64,000 nt of DNA from G963668605 sp963668605 (lineage in GTDB: Bacteria; Acidobacteriota; Terriglobia; Bryobacterales; Bryobacteraceae), in contig OY764903.1 of NCBI GenBank assembly GCA_963668605.1, positions 4,154,001 through 4,218,000 on the forward strand. Direction: 5' to 3'. The notes below the pieces were generated by a model that worked only from the letters and a program-made list of their open reading frames with translations, did not search any database and was not told the origin of the DNA. The translations under genes were made by a program, and so were the position numbers. This document shows, piece by piece, positions 34,191 to 46,000 of this stretch. The number at the start of each line of letters is the position of its first letter. The stretch's first letter is position 1.

Positions 34191-34336
34191 GACGCGGGCA
34201 GGCCAAGTACATCAACACGGGCTCGAAGGATCCTCAGGCGGGCGTTTTGTGGTTTTGGCGTGTTCACCATGCGATGGGCGGGACATGCGCACCAGATCGA
34301 AATACTGTAGCTATGATTGATTTCCAGGCCGGGCGC

Positions 34337-34380
34337 TCAGCGGCTATGCTCGCGTGGAGACATGCATTTGTAGCCGCTAA
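34337..34380 (-). terminator. Long-loop hairpin at the end of the Ig-like protein operon
   Basis: TCAGCGGCTA (34337-34346) pairs with TAGCCGCTAA (34371-34380) with one wobble and a 24-nt loop. The stem includes the stop codon of the giant protein. No T run follows, so termination activity is uncertain. Upstream, 34191-34336 shows nothing I can name. Confidence 0.3.
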
Positions 34381-37300
34381 TGCGGCGGCGCGACCAATCG
34401 GTGCCGCTGGCGGCGAACGTTAGCTCCACCCGCTGACTCCGGCCCGTTTACGACTATGGTGAGTTCAGGTTCCGAGGTTGCCGGCCGCAGAACCAGTTCG
34501 CACCGATCGAGCGCCAGTTCGAGGAAGTACAGCACTGCGGATCCGTCTGGCTTGACGAGTTGGAGAGTCTGCGGGCTCACGGTCAGCGGATTGATTTCAC
34601 GATCGAAACGAACCCGAACCGTAACGCCATCGTAGCGGACACTCTCGATCTCGGACTCAGTCGAGGCGGCGGACAATCGCAAGGGAAATTCAGTGTGGTC
34701 GTCTAGCACCAGGCGATACTGACGGTCGGCCTGTAGCGGCTCGTCGGGCACGACGCGGAGCCAATCGCTGTCGCGCAATTCCCAGCGCGACGAGATCCGC
34801 TCAAACCCTGAGCGGATAAATGGACTGAGAAAGTTGCGGTCCAGCGCGGCATCGAAGCGGACGTCTATGGCGGTGGTGGAGGCGGCGAGTGCAATCGGTA
34901 CCGCTGCGGATACCGCTGGATCTTTGACGACAGTGAAAGACGAATTGAATGAATTGAGCCGCTGGCTGGCAACGTCCTGTGCCGGTGAGCCCACGAACAC
35001 CGCGACCAGCGCGCCCTTCCGGAACTGGATGTCAGGTTTGAACTGGAAGCTGCGGGCATCGGCTGAGGCTGTGATCGAGCCAGTGATGGGAATGCCATCG
35101 GCGGTCACGTGCAACCCCAGACTCAGCAAGACGGGTTCCATCACGTGCGTGAACTGCAACTGGATGGAGGCATCGACAGGAACGTTGATTGCACCCGCGG
35201 GCGGGGTCATGGATTTGACCACAGGCACGCGACTTTCGTCTTCGGAGAGACTGCGTAACTGAAAAGAGACTGGAGCGATGGGGTTGCCTGCGAGATCGGT
35301 GACATCTGAACTGATGGCGATGGTGATATCGGAATCAGGCTTCAGGTCCGGAAAACTGCTGAAGGTCCGGCCATCCGCTGCGGAGTTCCAGTCAGGCCAA
35401 GGGTTTGTGGCGCCAATCAGGCTGATCGCACGAAAACCTTTGATCACGGGTTCGGAGAAGCGCAGAATCAGATTTGTGCCGAAGGCTTTTATGGTGGAGC
35501 CCGCTGCGGGGAGAGTGTATTCCAGAACCGGCGGAGTTGTATCGGGAACGGGGCTGATCGTATAGCTCAGAAAAACGGGAGCGCTGCTGCCCGCCGAATC
35601 GAGAGCCGTTCCTCTCACGGAGACCTGCGAGCCCCCAATGAATGGCACTGTGGGTTGAATCACCACGTCATTTCCTTCGATGCGAGCGCTGAGGAATGAC
35701 CTGAAAAATGAGCCTCCACTAGCCGTGATCGACAGCGCGGAACCGGTGGTTACGGGTTTGTTGAAGGTGAGGCGTATGGGCGCGTCGGCAGGCACTCCCA
35801 CGGCAAGATTCACCGGAGTCGACGAGAGCAACCGTAGCGGAGTGAGGGTATCGCCGGGTGAAGCTACGGTGAAATTAGACGTGACGTCGGGAACCGCGTT
35901 GCCGAAAGCGTCGGCGGCTCCACGAAGCTCGATGCGATAGGATGCGCCCGGCTGAAGGGCGCGAAAGGGAGCAAACGCCAATTGACTTCCGGTCACGGTG
36001 AGGGCACCCGGCACGGGAACACCCTCAAGCAGAAGGCGAAAGCTTCCGTCGCCCAAAGTCAGATCCACCGGCCTGGTAAAGAAGGCCTGGATCAGCGGCC
36101 GGGTACTAACGTCGTTGGCGTTGTCGGCAGGATCGATACCTAGCAACGCGGTAGTCACAGTGTCGGGTGGTCCAACTGTAAATGCGGTCCCTGAGGTTGC
36201 TTTGTTGCCAGCCAGATCTGAGACTGACCAGTCAACCGTATAGCGCACGCCATCGGTGAGCGAGAGCCTGGGCGTGAGCGTGACGACGCGGCCGGTGTCA
36301 TCCAACGAAACGATGGCGTCGAGAAACGCGCCGTTGGAGGACTTGAGGGTCACACGGTCCGTATTGACGGAGAGCGGATTCAAGGGTTCATTGAAGCGCA
36401 GGTGGACCACGACGGATGCCGCAACCGGATACAGGCCGACCGCGGGCCAGGCGTTGGCGCTTGGGCTGGACACATCGGGATCCGAACCGGTAGTGAACCC
36501 GAAGTAGTACGGGGCGGCGGTGACGCCGGCGATAGTGACACCGATCCGGCTGTTGGCGGCGAGGGGCCGCGCGGGTACGACGCTGAGAATGTTCCCGGCG
36601 CCTTCGACGCTTAGCGAGGCGTCGAGCGGATTTCCATTTTCGGTGAGAGTCGCCACGACGCCGTTCAAGCTGGAGATGTTGGTGTTGGATTGGATCTGTA
36701 TTTTGGCGTTAACGGGCACATCCGAGGCATCTGGGCGTGGACAGCTACCGGTGACGGTGCTGAGAGTTGTGCCGCCGTAGCCTACCTCGAAACTAGCCCG
36801 GCTGAGACTATCGGTGACGGTGTTGCCGGCGAAGTCGCGGAATCCCGTTGCCCATATCGCAAGCTGCGAGCCAGCAGCCAGGCGCGCATTGGGGCGCAGG
36901 TAGATCGTTTTCAGGTCTTCGCTGAACCCGAGGGTCGTGGGCACTGCGGGCCCGGCTGCGTAAACGAGTTGGAAGGGCCCCGGCGTGAAGTCCGGAGAGA
37001 TGGACTCATCGAAGGTGAGGGACACCGTCGCATCCGGGCTGACGTTGGAGCCGGAAGGTAGAATCCGCAGCAGTGAAGGCTGCTTGGTATCGATGCCGGA
37101 ACCGGTGCGGAAGGTCCATTTGTGGTCGGGAACCGGGATGCCTGCAAGATTGTCGAACCCAGCGAGAACTACTGTGTAATTGATTTCCGGTTTGAGCACG
37201 AAGACTGGCTGGAGTGAAAGCGCCTGGTCGCTGGTCCAGGTGAACCGCATGGGCACTTCGACGCCGTCGGCCATTACCTTGACCGCACCTGGCATACTCA

Positions 37301-40034
37301 GCTTATTTATTGGCTCCGAAAAGAGGATGCTGATGACTGAGTTCTGGGCCGCATTGCTGGCAACGGGACCCGCTGCAGTGACCACAGGGTGGGGAGAGGC
37401 CAGAGTATTGTCGGCTGTGAAACTCGTGTTCCATTGCAGAATCGGCCAGGCATCCAGGGCGAAGGAATATGTGGCGCCGGCAACTAATGGGATGGGCAGC
37501 TTAAAGCGCAGCACGCGCGGGCGGACCTTGACGAACGGACAATAGACGGGCTGTTGTTGGTACTTGCCGAAGGCTGCTATGGCGGTTTTCAAGAAGGCAT
37601 CCGGCAGGTCCTGGCTGAACTGAACGTCGAACACGAAATTGAGCGGAACGCGGATGGAAAGCGGAACGTTCGTGCCAGTCACGCTGAGCGCTCCCGATTC
37701 GGAGGCGGTGCTTCGGAATGCGGTACTGAAACTGGAGTGGAACTCGATGGGTAGGCCCGCGGCATCATGCGCAGGGGAAACGAGGCTGGCAGTTACACGG
37801 ATACCGTCAGGGAACGGGACAGTGGAGATGAATGAGAAAGCGCGAGAATCGGAGGTCCACTCGAAGCGTCCGGTGATAAAGCCACGGGAAGAGTAGACAA
37901 GCATGTTCTGCTCAACGGATGCTCGATCAAGCGGCGCGCTCCAGTAGGCGATTATCGCGGAGTCGACAGGGACGCCGGAGGATGAGTTGAAGGGGATTTG
38001 CCTGATTACTTGGGCCGCACCGCTGAGCCGCTGTTCGCTGGTGCGCACGGTGGTGCGGAAGGGCGTCAGGCTGTTCCCTTCGGAATCGGCAAGGCCGGCA
38101 GTAGCAAACAGCGTGACGACCGCGCCGGGCGGAGCGTTGAACTCAAGCGCCACTCTGGAATTCGAGATGTAAATGAGTCTTAGGGGCACACTCGTGCTGC
38201 CATCGCGGAAGGCCGTGAAATTGAGCGGCGCCTGAGAACCGCCGGGAATAGTGGCGAACACAGTGCCAAGATTGAGCGGCTTGGAGAAAGTCAACTCAAC
38301 GTGGGCCCCGGAGTAGAGCACGGTTGCGCCATCGGCGGGTACGACAGACGAGACTACTGGAGCAGTCGTATCCAGTTGCGCGCCAGCGACGGAGAACGTG
38401 GCCGTAAACCCGGGTGCGACTGCACCGCCGAGATCCGTTATGCTGATCATCCTGACAGTCACATTGCCAGGTGCCATCGGGTACTTGGGATGGAACGTGA
38501 CGACGGCGCCATTCACGCTGTAGTCGCCCATCACCGAACCGCTCGAATCCGAGATGCCGTTCGTCGACGTGTAGAGGCTCACCGGGTCCACGGGGTGGTT
38601 GAATGTGATCGTGATGGGAGAGGATGGATCCACGCCAGCGGCCCGCGCCGGGGGATCGATGCTCAGCAGTTGGAATGCATCGGCGTAAGTGCCGGAGGCG
38701 CGCACGGTAAAGGACCCAGAGTATGGGTCCACTGGGTTAGCGGCATAGTCGTTGATGCCGGACATTGAGACGGTATAGGTGGTGGAGGGTTGGAGCGGAG
38801 TTCTCGGCTTGAATGTGACGACAGCGCCGGGTGCATCCAGTGTGAGATCGCCGGGAACTGAGTTGCCGTTCACTGTGACGGAAAACGCTCCGGGAGCGCC
38901 CGCGAGATCTATCGGACCGCTGAACGCGAGCCGGATGGCGGCGCTGACGGGCACGTCCAAAGCACCATCCGGCGGAGAGGCGGCCAGCAGTCGCACCGGA
39001 GTTGGATCTGAGCCGGCGCCGATCGTGACGGCGAAGGAGAGCGCGTTCAACCTGCCCATAGTGCGATCGAAAGGGACCGATACCACCACCGAGTACTTTC
39101 CGGGCGGTAGTTGTCCCGCCGCGTTGACGGTCAGGCTGCGATGGTCGTCAGCCAGAGCGAAGGTGGCAGGATAGGTGTCGCTGGCGACATTTTGATTGTA
39201 GCCCTGGAAAATTACAGAGCCCACTGCGAAGAGGGGCGGGTCGATCGGTTTCACGAATTCGATGTGTAACGGAAGAGAGGTCGGCGTGCCTTCTGGCGGT
39301 TTCAATTTAAAGCCCTGTTGCTGCCCGTCCGGTAGGGTCCCGGTCTGAAAGGAGAAGACGACGGGAACTGGAAGCGTAGTGCCATTACGGTCGACGACTC
39401 CGGCCACGCTGACCGTGATCTGCTGATTTACGGGAAGGAGCAGCGCGGTCTTGATCTGGAGGATGCGGTCATTTGCGATCGCGGAGGTGAATTTCAACGG
39501 CCCGGAGGCGGCGCTCACGCTGATACCGCCGTCGTAAGGAAGAGTCGCGATGGGTCTATCGAAGACCACGTACATGGCCGTATTTGTGGCAACGCCGGTT
39601 TCGCTATCGGCGGGCACGGTACCGGCGACTTTTGGGGCGGTTTTATCGGGGCGGAAGAAGGTGTTGAACAGGATCGGCGGAACTGGCGCCAGCAAGTTTC
39701 CGGAGCGATCTTTCAGTATCGCGGCGTTGAGTTCGAGTCGATAGGCAGCCCCAGCGCGTAACGAATAACTATACAGGGTAGCTGTCGTCCCGTCCGAGCT
39801 CAACGAGCCGAAGCCGCTGTCTGCGCGATAACCATTGGTCAGATCGTACAAGGTGAATGCGCTTAAGGTTGTGAGCGATATGGCGTCCATGGGCTTGCTG
39901 AAGACCAGCGTGATCTGGGTGTCGGGGATTACACCTTCCTGTCCCTGCGCAGGAGTGGAGGACACCAGTTGCGGGCGGTCCGTATCGGCGAAGGCCGCAA
40001 GTACGATCAGTAGAGTGAGCGCCAGCGGCTTCAT
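34377..40034 (-). CDS. Giant bacterial Ig-like (Big_5/SbsA-type) repeat protein 2
   Basis: 1885 residues. A signal peptide (MKPLALTLLIVLAAFADTD) is followed by about 16-18 divergent modules of 95-115 residues. Each opens with a hydrophobic strand, S-x-P-A/P-x-x-x-x-x-V-P-x-x-x-x-I-x-L-x-F-S-x-P and closes with a DxAGN-type segment (for example DRSGNLLAP, DLAGNKATSGT, DLAGNPIAPVS). This is the Big_5 / SbsA Ig-like pattern of cell-surface and adhesion proteins. No LPXTG, PEP-CTERM or type IX sorting signal is visible at the C-terminus (RQRHRLVAPPH). It starts inside the stop of its upstream partner (ATGA), which implies translational coupling and matched amounts. Confidence 0.88.
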   Translation of the reverse strand: MKPLALTLLIVLAAFADTDRPQLVSSTPAQGQEGVIPDTQITLVFSKPMDAISLTTLSAFTLYDLTNGYRADSGFGSLSSDGTTATLYSYSLRAGAAYRLELNAAILKDRSGNLLAPVPPILFNTFFRPDKTAPKVAGTVPADSETGVATNTAMYVVFDRPIATLPYDGGISVSAASGPLKFTSAIANDRILQIKTALLLPVNQQITVSVAGVVDRNGTTLPVPVVFSFQTGTLPDGQQQGFKLKPPEGTPTSLPLHIEFVKPIDPPLFAVGSVIFQGYNQNVASDTYPATFALADDHRSLTVNAAGQLPPGKYSVVVSVPFDRTMGRLNALSFAVTIGAGSDPTPVRLLAASPPDGALDVPVSAAIRLAFSGPIDLAGAPGAFSVTVNGNSVPGDLTLDAPGAVVTFKPRTPLQPSTTYTVSMSGINDYAANPVDPYSGSFTVRASGTYADAFQLLSIDPPARAAGVDPSSPITITFNHPVDPVSLYTSTNGISDSSGSVMGDYSVNGAVVTFHPKYPMAPGNVTVRMISITDLGGAVAPGFTATFSVAGAQLDTTAPVVSSVVPADGATVLYSGAHVELTFSKPLNLGTVFATIPGGSQAPLNFTAFRDGSTSVPLRLIYISNSRVALEFNAPPGAVVTLFATAGLADSEGNSLTPFRTTVRTSEQRLSGAAQVIRQIPFNSSSGVPVDSAIIAYWSAPLDRASVEQNMLVYSSRGFITGRFEWTSDSRAFSFISTVPFPDGIRVTASLVSPAHDAAGLPIEFHSSFSTAFRSTASESGALSVTGTNVPLSIRVPLNFVFDVQFSQDLPDAFLKTAIAAFGKYQQQPVYCPFVKVRPRVLRFKLPIPLVAGATYSFALDAWPILQWNTSFTADNTLASPHPVVTAAGPVASNAAQNSVISILFSEPINKLSMPGAVKVMADGVEVPMRFTWTSDQALSLQPVFVLKPEINYTVVLAGFDNLAGIPVPDHKWTFRTGSGIDTKQPSLLRILPSGSNVSPDATVSLTFDESISPDFTPGPFQLVYAAGPAVPTTLGFSEDLKTIYLRPNARLAAGSQLAIWATGFRDFAGNTVTDSLSRASFEVGYGGTTLSTVTGSCPRPDASDVPVNAKIQIQSNTNISSLNGVVATLTENGNPLDASLSVEGAGNILSVVPARPLAANSRIGVTIAGVTAAPYYFGFTTGSDPDVSSPSANAWPAVGLYPVAASVVVHLRFNEPLNPLSVNTDRVTLKSSNGAFLDAIVSLDDTGRVVTLTPRLSLTDGVRYTVDWSVSDLAGNKATSGTAFTVGPPDTVTTALLGIDPADNANDVSTRPLIQAFFTRPVDLTLGDGSFRLLLEGVPVPGALTVTGSQLAFAPFRALQPGASYRIELRGAADAFGNAVPDVTSNFTVASPGDTLTPLRLLSSTPVNLAVGVPADAPIRLTFNKPVTTGSALSITASGGSFFRSFLSARIEGNDVVIQPTVPFIGGSQVSVRGTALDSAGSSAPVFLSYTISPVPDTTPPVLEYTLPAAGSTIKAFGTNLILRFSEPVIKGFRAISLIGATNPWPDWNSAADGRTFSSFPDLKPDSDITIAISSDVTDLAGNPIAPVSFQLRSLSEDESRVPVVKSMTPPAGAINVPVDASIQLQFTHVMEPVLLSLGLHVTADGIPITGSITASADARSFQFKPDIQFRKGALVAVFVGSPAQDVASQRLNSFNSSFTVVKDPAVSAAVPIALAASTTAIDVRFDAALDRNFLSPFIRSGFERISSRWELRDSDWLRVVPDEPLQADRQYRLVLDDHTEFPLRLSAASTESEIESVRYDGVTVRVRFDREINPLTVSPQTLQLVKPDGSAVLYFLELALDRCELVLRPATSEPELTIVVNGPESAGGANVRRQRHRLVAPPH

Positions 40035-43000
40035 CGCGCCAGCACCGGTTCGCGAGACTCGCGAGGCAGCCTGCGGCCCCGTTTATCTTCAACGCCATCG
40101 ATAACCACGCGCACCGGCTGTGGCTTCGGAAGCACCAATAGCCACTCCCGTCCGTCAGTGGAGAAACTGGCAGAGGCGCCAACGACAGAGCCATCGGGCG
40201 CCAGCAGTTTGAGGCTGTCGGCCGAGGTGGCGTTCACCGGGCCGGTGAAGCGGACGCGGACAGCAAAAGGCGCCCGGTCGAGCAGGTATTCGATAGATTC
40301 CACACGGACATCGACCGCAGCCGGGTCGACCCGAAAGCGGAACTCGCGAGGTTCATTGGAGAGCCCCTCAACGGAGCGGAGGTCCGGGCCGGCGGTGAGC
40401 ACATACTGCTCGCCCGCGCGTAGCGGCTCAGACGGTTGGAAGCGAAGGGTGCGGCTGTTGCGAAGCACAACCGCTCCGGCAATTCTGGTATTTCCGGCGC
40501 GCAGCCACAGGTTCTGTTCGGCGGCAGTGGAGACATCCAACTCGCGATCGAACGCGAGGTCGAGTGCCGCTCCGGGGTCAACTGTATCCGCGAAGCCGAC
40601 GAGCGAGACGGACATCCGCTGCACGTAAGATATCGTGCCAGTGGTGCCGGCCACCGTGAAATAGCTCTGGTAGCGCTCTGAGAGCCGGTTTCCGCTCGAG
40701 TCGAGAGCGGTGTTAAGCACGAAGGTGTCGATACGCGTTCCGGCCCGATAAGGACTGCTGGGCGTGAACTGAACGGCGTGGTTCGAGTCAAGCGCCTGCA
40801 ATTGGCCGGCGATCTCTTCGCCATCCTGCGTGACGCGCACGGAAGCCTGTAGGGATTCGGGATTCATGGCTTTGTTGAACTGAATCTTGATTGGCGTGTT
40901 GGGAGGCACTGCCGTGGCATAGTTTTGCGGTGAAATCGAAAGCACCTTGGGGTATCCGCTCTCGTCTGTTTTGAGCGTCGGATATTGAACGGAAAAGGGC
41001 GCTAGCGAATTGCCGGCGTCGTCATGAATACTCGCTGTGCCAAGGAGCGTGAGTACGCTATCGGCTTCGACGAGGTTCACACTCGCGCGAATAGTACGGG
41101 TGGACTGGGCGGCATAAGAAGTCAGCGACGCGACCTGACTGCCATTGAAGGCCTGCAACCCTTGGGGGCCGATCACAACGGGCTCGGAGAAGACCAGCGT
41201 AAAGGTGGTGCTAATCGGTGAGAGCGGCGTGCCGGGCGCCGGGGTGATCGAAATCAACGTGGGCGGAGTGCTATCTTCACGGACCGCCGTGGTGAAGCGG
41301 ACCGTGTAGTCCCGGTCCAGAATTGATCCGCTGAGATCGCGGAAGAGATTTCCGTTGCTTTGACGGGAAACGGTGACGACAATTGTGACGGCTGAGGGCC
41401 AGGGATCGCTGGGGGTAAACGTCAGTACGGAGCCGTTTGGGGACCAGCTTCCGAGCATTGGTGGGCCAGTCAACGTCCGAACTTGAGCGGAATATCCGGT
41501 ATCGAACAGCTTAGAGAAACTGACGACGACGGGGGCATCGCCTGGAATTCCGACACTGCCGTCGGCGGGTTGAATCGAACTGACGCGGAAAGGGGCTCGA
41601 TCATCGCTGACGGACTGGTTGGTCGTGAAAGTGGAAGACGCGGGCGCGGCGGCATTCCCCATATAATCGACCACATCCGATACCTCGACCCGATACGTGG
41701 AGTTGTACTCAAAAGCAGGCGAGGGCCTGAAAGTGATTCCGTTTGAACTGACGGTGGTAGTGCCGGACACTGGATTGCCATCTTTGAAAACGCGCAATCG
41801 CGGTGGGCTTGTCAATGTGTCGACGGATTTGGAGAATACAACCCTGATATAAACGTTGCCAGTCAAGGAATTACTGATTGGAAATCCGGCCGTTCCATCA
41901 GGCGGAAAGATGGTAATAGTTGGAGGGGTGGTATCCGGTGAATCACCAGCGATAAAGGTCGATTGGGACGAACCGCCGAACCCCCATGTGTTACCAGCGA
42001 AGTCGCAAAGGTCACTCAGCTTCAGCGTGTAAGAATGGCCGGGCACCAGTTGTTGACGCGGTTTTAAGGTGATCGACATACGATCGCCCGAGAGCAGGAG
42101 CTCTGCCGGTTGGGGGGCATTGCCTGCAAGTAACTGGATCTGCTGCGGATTGACAGAAACCGGACTGATCGGTTCATTGAAGCGGATTTGCAAGGGCAGG
42201 TTGGTCGGAAAAGGCGAGACAAGCAACACGCTACCGCTGGGGCGGACGTAGTCCGGAGCGTCACCGGTGACGAAACTTGCAGTAGCGGCGGACTCGATGC
42301 GGTTGCCGCTCATATCGGATGCTCCCGAGATTGAGAAACTGTAAGCGGAATTCGGACGAAGCACGCGCACTGGCGCGAAGATTACCTGATTAGCCTCGCT
42401 GGCATACACGCGCGCCAATGGAACCGCATTGCCATCGCTATCGGTGAGGCGGACGGCATCGGGCGGCACGGAAATGGGCTTGTCGAAAGCTGCCATGATT
42501 CTCGCATTGAGAGGCATGGCTGTGGCGCCATCGGGCGGAGAAACTGCGAGGACGCGTGGGGGCATAGGGGTGGCGTCGAAGGCTACTTGGAAACCACGAG
42601 GAGGCGAGCCTGTGCCGTAGTTCCCGCTGATATCGGTGAATTTCTGCAAACGTAAGCTATATTGCTGACCTTTGGCCCACGCGCCTACCAGCATGATAGT
42701 AAGCGTGCGCAGATCCTGGCTCAGAACCGACACGTTGTCCTGAAATCCCTGGATGGTCTGGCTTAGTATCTCGACAGTAATCCCAGGGGCGACTGGCTCG
42801 CTAAAAATCAGTTGTATAGCATCGTGTGACCCGATTTCGAAGTTTCCATATTCGGTATAGGGCAATGAACTAGAAAGGATGGAGGGCCCTTCCAAGTCGG
42901 GATCCACTCCAGTGGTGAAGCTCCAGTTCGCGGCTGGGAACGGACGTCCGGCCAAGTCCTCCAGCCCTGCCATGCGCACGTCCACCAGCGTATTCACTGG

Positions 43001-46000
43001 CAAGGCTTCGAGCGGGCTCAGGATTACTCCCCGATCATCCGGGAACGTTCGCTGCACGTTCAATATGCGGCCACCCACCGACAACACCGCAGTCTGGGGC
43101 GTAACGCTGAGCGGGTTAACCTGAGCGCCAAACATTGCGCGCACTGATGCATTGAGGGGCACGCCTGTTGCGCCGCCTACGGGACCTGCGGAGATTATAG
43201 TTGCGCTTCCGCCGACCGAGGTCGGGCGAAGGGTACAGCTTAAATATCGGGAGGGAGCCGTAATCTTACTGCTGAGTACAACGCTGTAAGTCCCGGGTTG
43301 GCGGGGTTTCTTCGTCGTCAAGCGCAGGACGCGCGGGCGCGGGATGCTCTCCGTGAATTCTACTGGCAGGCGGTCAAGCGTCAGGGTGGCGATATTTTGG
43401 CCAAGCGGCGGATCTTGCGTGAACTCGAATTCAAAGACTGTGTCCAGTGCCGCGGAGCCGTTCATCGTCGTGCGAACCATCGTCAGGGACGGGGCAGGGT
43501 CCGTAGCTACGGTGAAGTAAAATTCACTGAATTCGTGCAACGAATCCAACAAGAGCGTGCGCTCATAGAACGACACACGCGCGCCTGCAGGGAACGGAGT
43601 GGCGGGGGAGAAGCGGAGAATGCGGCCACCGCCCGACAGATCGAAGGAACCCGGAAACGGCGACTTGTCCACCAGAACGAGAACGTTGTCTTGAACCATG
43701 GCGAGGTCGATGGGCCGTTCCAGGAACCAGGTGATGGGAGTGTTTTCCGGAATTCCGGTGCTGTAGAACGCAGGCCGCATCTCGTGAACGAGTTTGTTGA
43801 TTGGGGCAGGTTCTACACGGTAGCTGGCTGTAAATGGCACCAGGGGATTTCCGGCGTTATCCTGTATCGCGCTCGAAGCAATTACGCTGAAAGACACTCC
43901 CGTCACTTCTGCCACCGTGAAGCTGACTGATCGACCGTCTTCGGCACGTACGGGCTTCGCGTCGATGCGCCGATTCGCTGAATACACCGAAATGGAATCG
44001 GCAGTAATAGTGGATGGATTCACGGGTTCGGAAAACGTCAGAACGAAGGAAACTGGCAATTGTGAAATCACCGCATCCTCGCCCGGCGAAATGCGGGTCA
44101 CCTCAGGCCGGGTAGTGTCGTCACTAGCTCCGGTGGAGAACTGGATCTGCGTAGAAAGGGCCCTTCCGAAAAGGGAAGAGACAGTGCAGTTCAGGAAAAA
44201 GCTGGTACTAGCGGGCAGGGGCTGGAGCGGGGTGATGGTCAGTCTGGCGCCGGAGGCGTTGGCGCGCACCGGATATGTGACACCGGACGGCCCTAAGATC
44301 AAGACCGCTGTGGCTGCTGAGACCGGGTTGAGTGCGGAATCGTAGTTCAGCACGAACGGGCCGGACGGACTTACTCCAGTGTCACCACTTGCCAGGGAAG
44401 AATCCAGCAGCTTTAGTTGCGGAGCGGGGTCAGCGCCGGCTGCGGTTGCGAAGCGGAACGAGTAATCTGGCATGGCATTGCCAGCCAGGTCCACAATGCC
44501 GCTGGTCGAGACCGTATAGGTTGTTGATGGGCTCAGGCTACCGGCGTTTACGGTGAAGCTGAAGCCGTCGCCAGTGACTCTCACCGGCTTGGCGCTGCCA
44601 TCCACGGCTACGGTAATCGCGCCGGGGAAAAGACAGTTGGCGCAAACCTCGTTGAAGCGGAGTTGGATCGTGCTGGAGAGCGGGACAGCGTCAGAGTCCG
44701 CTGGCGGGCTGACAGCCGAGACTGCGGGCGGTGTGTGATCTTCGTCGCCGCTGACCCGGAGCTGCCAGTAATTGCCGGGGCTTGGATAGAACGGGGCGCC
44801 GGAGGCATCCACGATCTCACCAGTAGGGACCGTAAAGGTCTTAGCAGGCAGCACAGTTTGGGGCGTCAGCGTGAGCAGCATACCGTCGTTGGAGAGGGTC
44901 GCCGAAACCGGGGTGGGACTTTCGCCGGACTTGTAGTCGATAAGACCGATTGTGGCCAGCCGGTCAAGAACGATTGGGGCAATTGGCTTGTTGGTCCGGA
45001 TCGTCACGACTGCGTTGGGTGGAGCATCATTAGCCGGGGAGTATCCCAGAACCGCGGGAGCGACCACGTCGGGACCAGAGCCCGTGGTGAAGTGGATGGT
45101 CTGCGGTTCTTGGACGGGGAACCCATTCGTGTCACGCAAGCCGGAATTAATGGCAAGGGTGTAGGTCTGGTTAGGCTCCAACGGTTTGGAAGGGGTGATG
45201 ACGACCCCGCCAGCGTAGTTCGGGAAGGTGTAATTGCCGATGGAGGAATATGTCGCGGTGACCGCGCTCCCGCCGCCGCGCAGTTCGATTCCTTTGGATG
45301 CGGTACTGTCATTGATACCCTTCCGGAAGATGAGCCGCGGCAAGACGTTGGTAGCAACGCCGGTATCTCCGTCGGCTGGCAGGCTCGATTTCAAGTGCGG
45401 ACCTGATGCGTCGTTGGTGACGAAAGTCGAATAGTGCGCGGTCATGGGAGCGCCCTGTCCAACGTTGCCAAACATGTCGGCAAACTTAGTGGGGTCTACT
45501 GTGATGTCATACCCGGCGGGAAAGCTCCGGGATGGGTTGACGCGAACGATGAGTGTTGTTCCATCATCGCTCAGTGTGAGTGAGGGATAGCCTGGGTCAC
45601 CGTTCGTCGTGCTTGCGGTGACACTATCGTTCGCCTGGAGCGTGCGAGTGAGCCGCTTGTCAAACTGAAACTTGAACGGTCCGCCGAGGCCGAGGCCACT
45701 GGTGCCGGACGGAGGATCGACGCTGAGCAAATGCGGTGGAGTTCTGTCAGCGCTGCTGCCAGTGGTGAATGAGAAGGAGTAGGAACTGCCGATCTCGCTG
45801 CTGGGATTTACCGTGAAGGAATAGAGCGTGTTCGGGGACAATGGCGCCGAAGGTATCAACACGGTCGCGAAACAGCCGCAATTCGGCAACGGCGTGAACG
45901 TCAGTGGTGCGCCGGTCTGGGTCTTGAGCGTGTACATACCACCGCTTGCCAGGGGCGGAATCGGGAGCGAGACCCGCGCACGCAAGATGATATTGACATT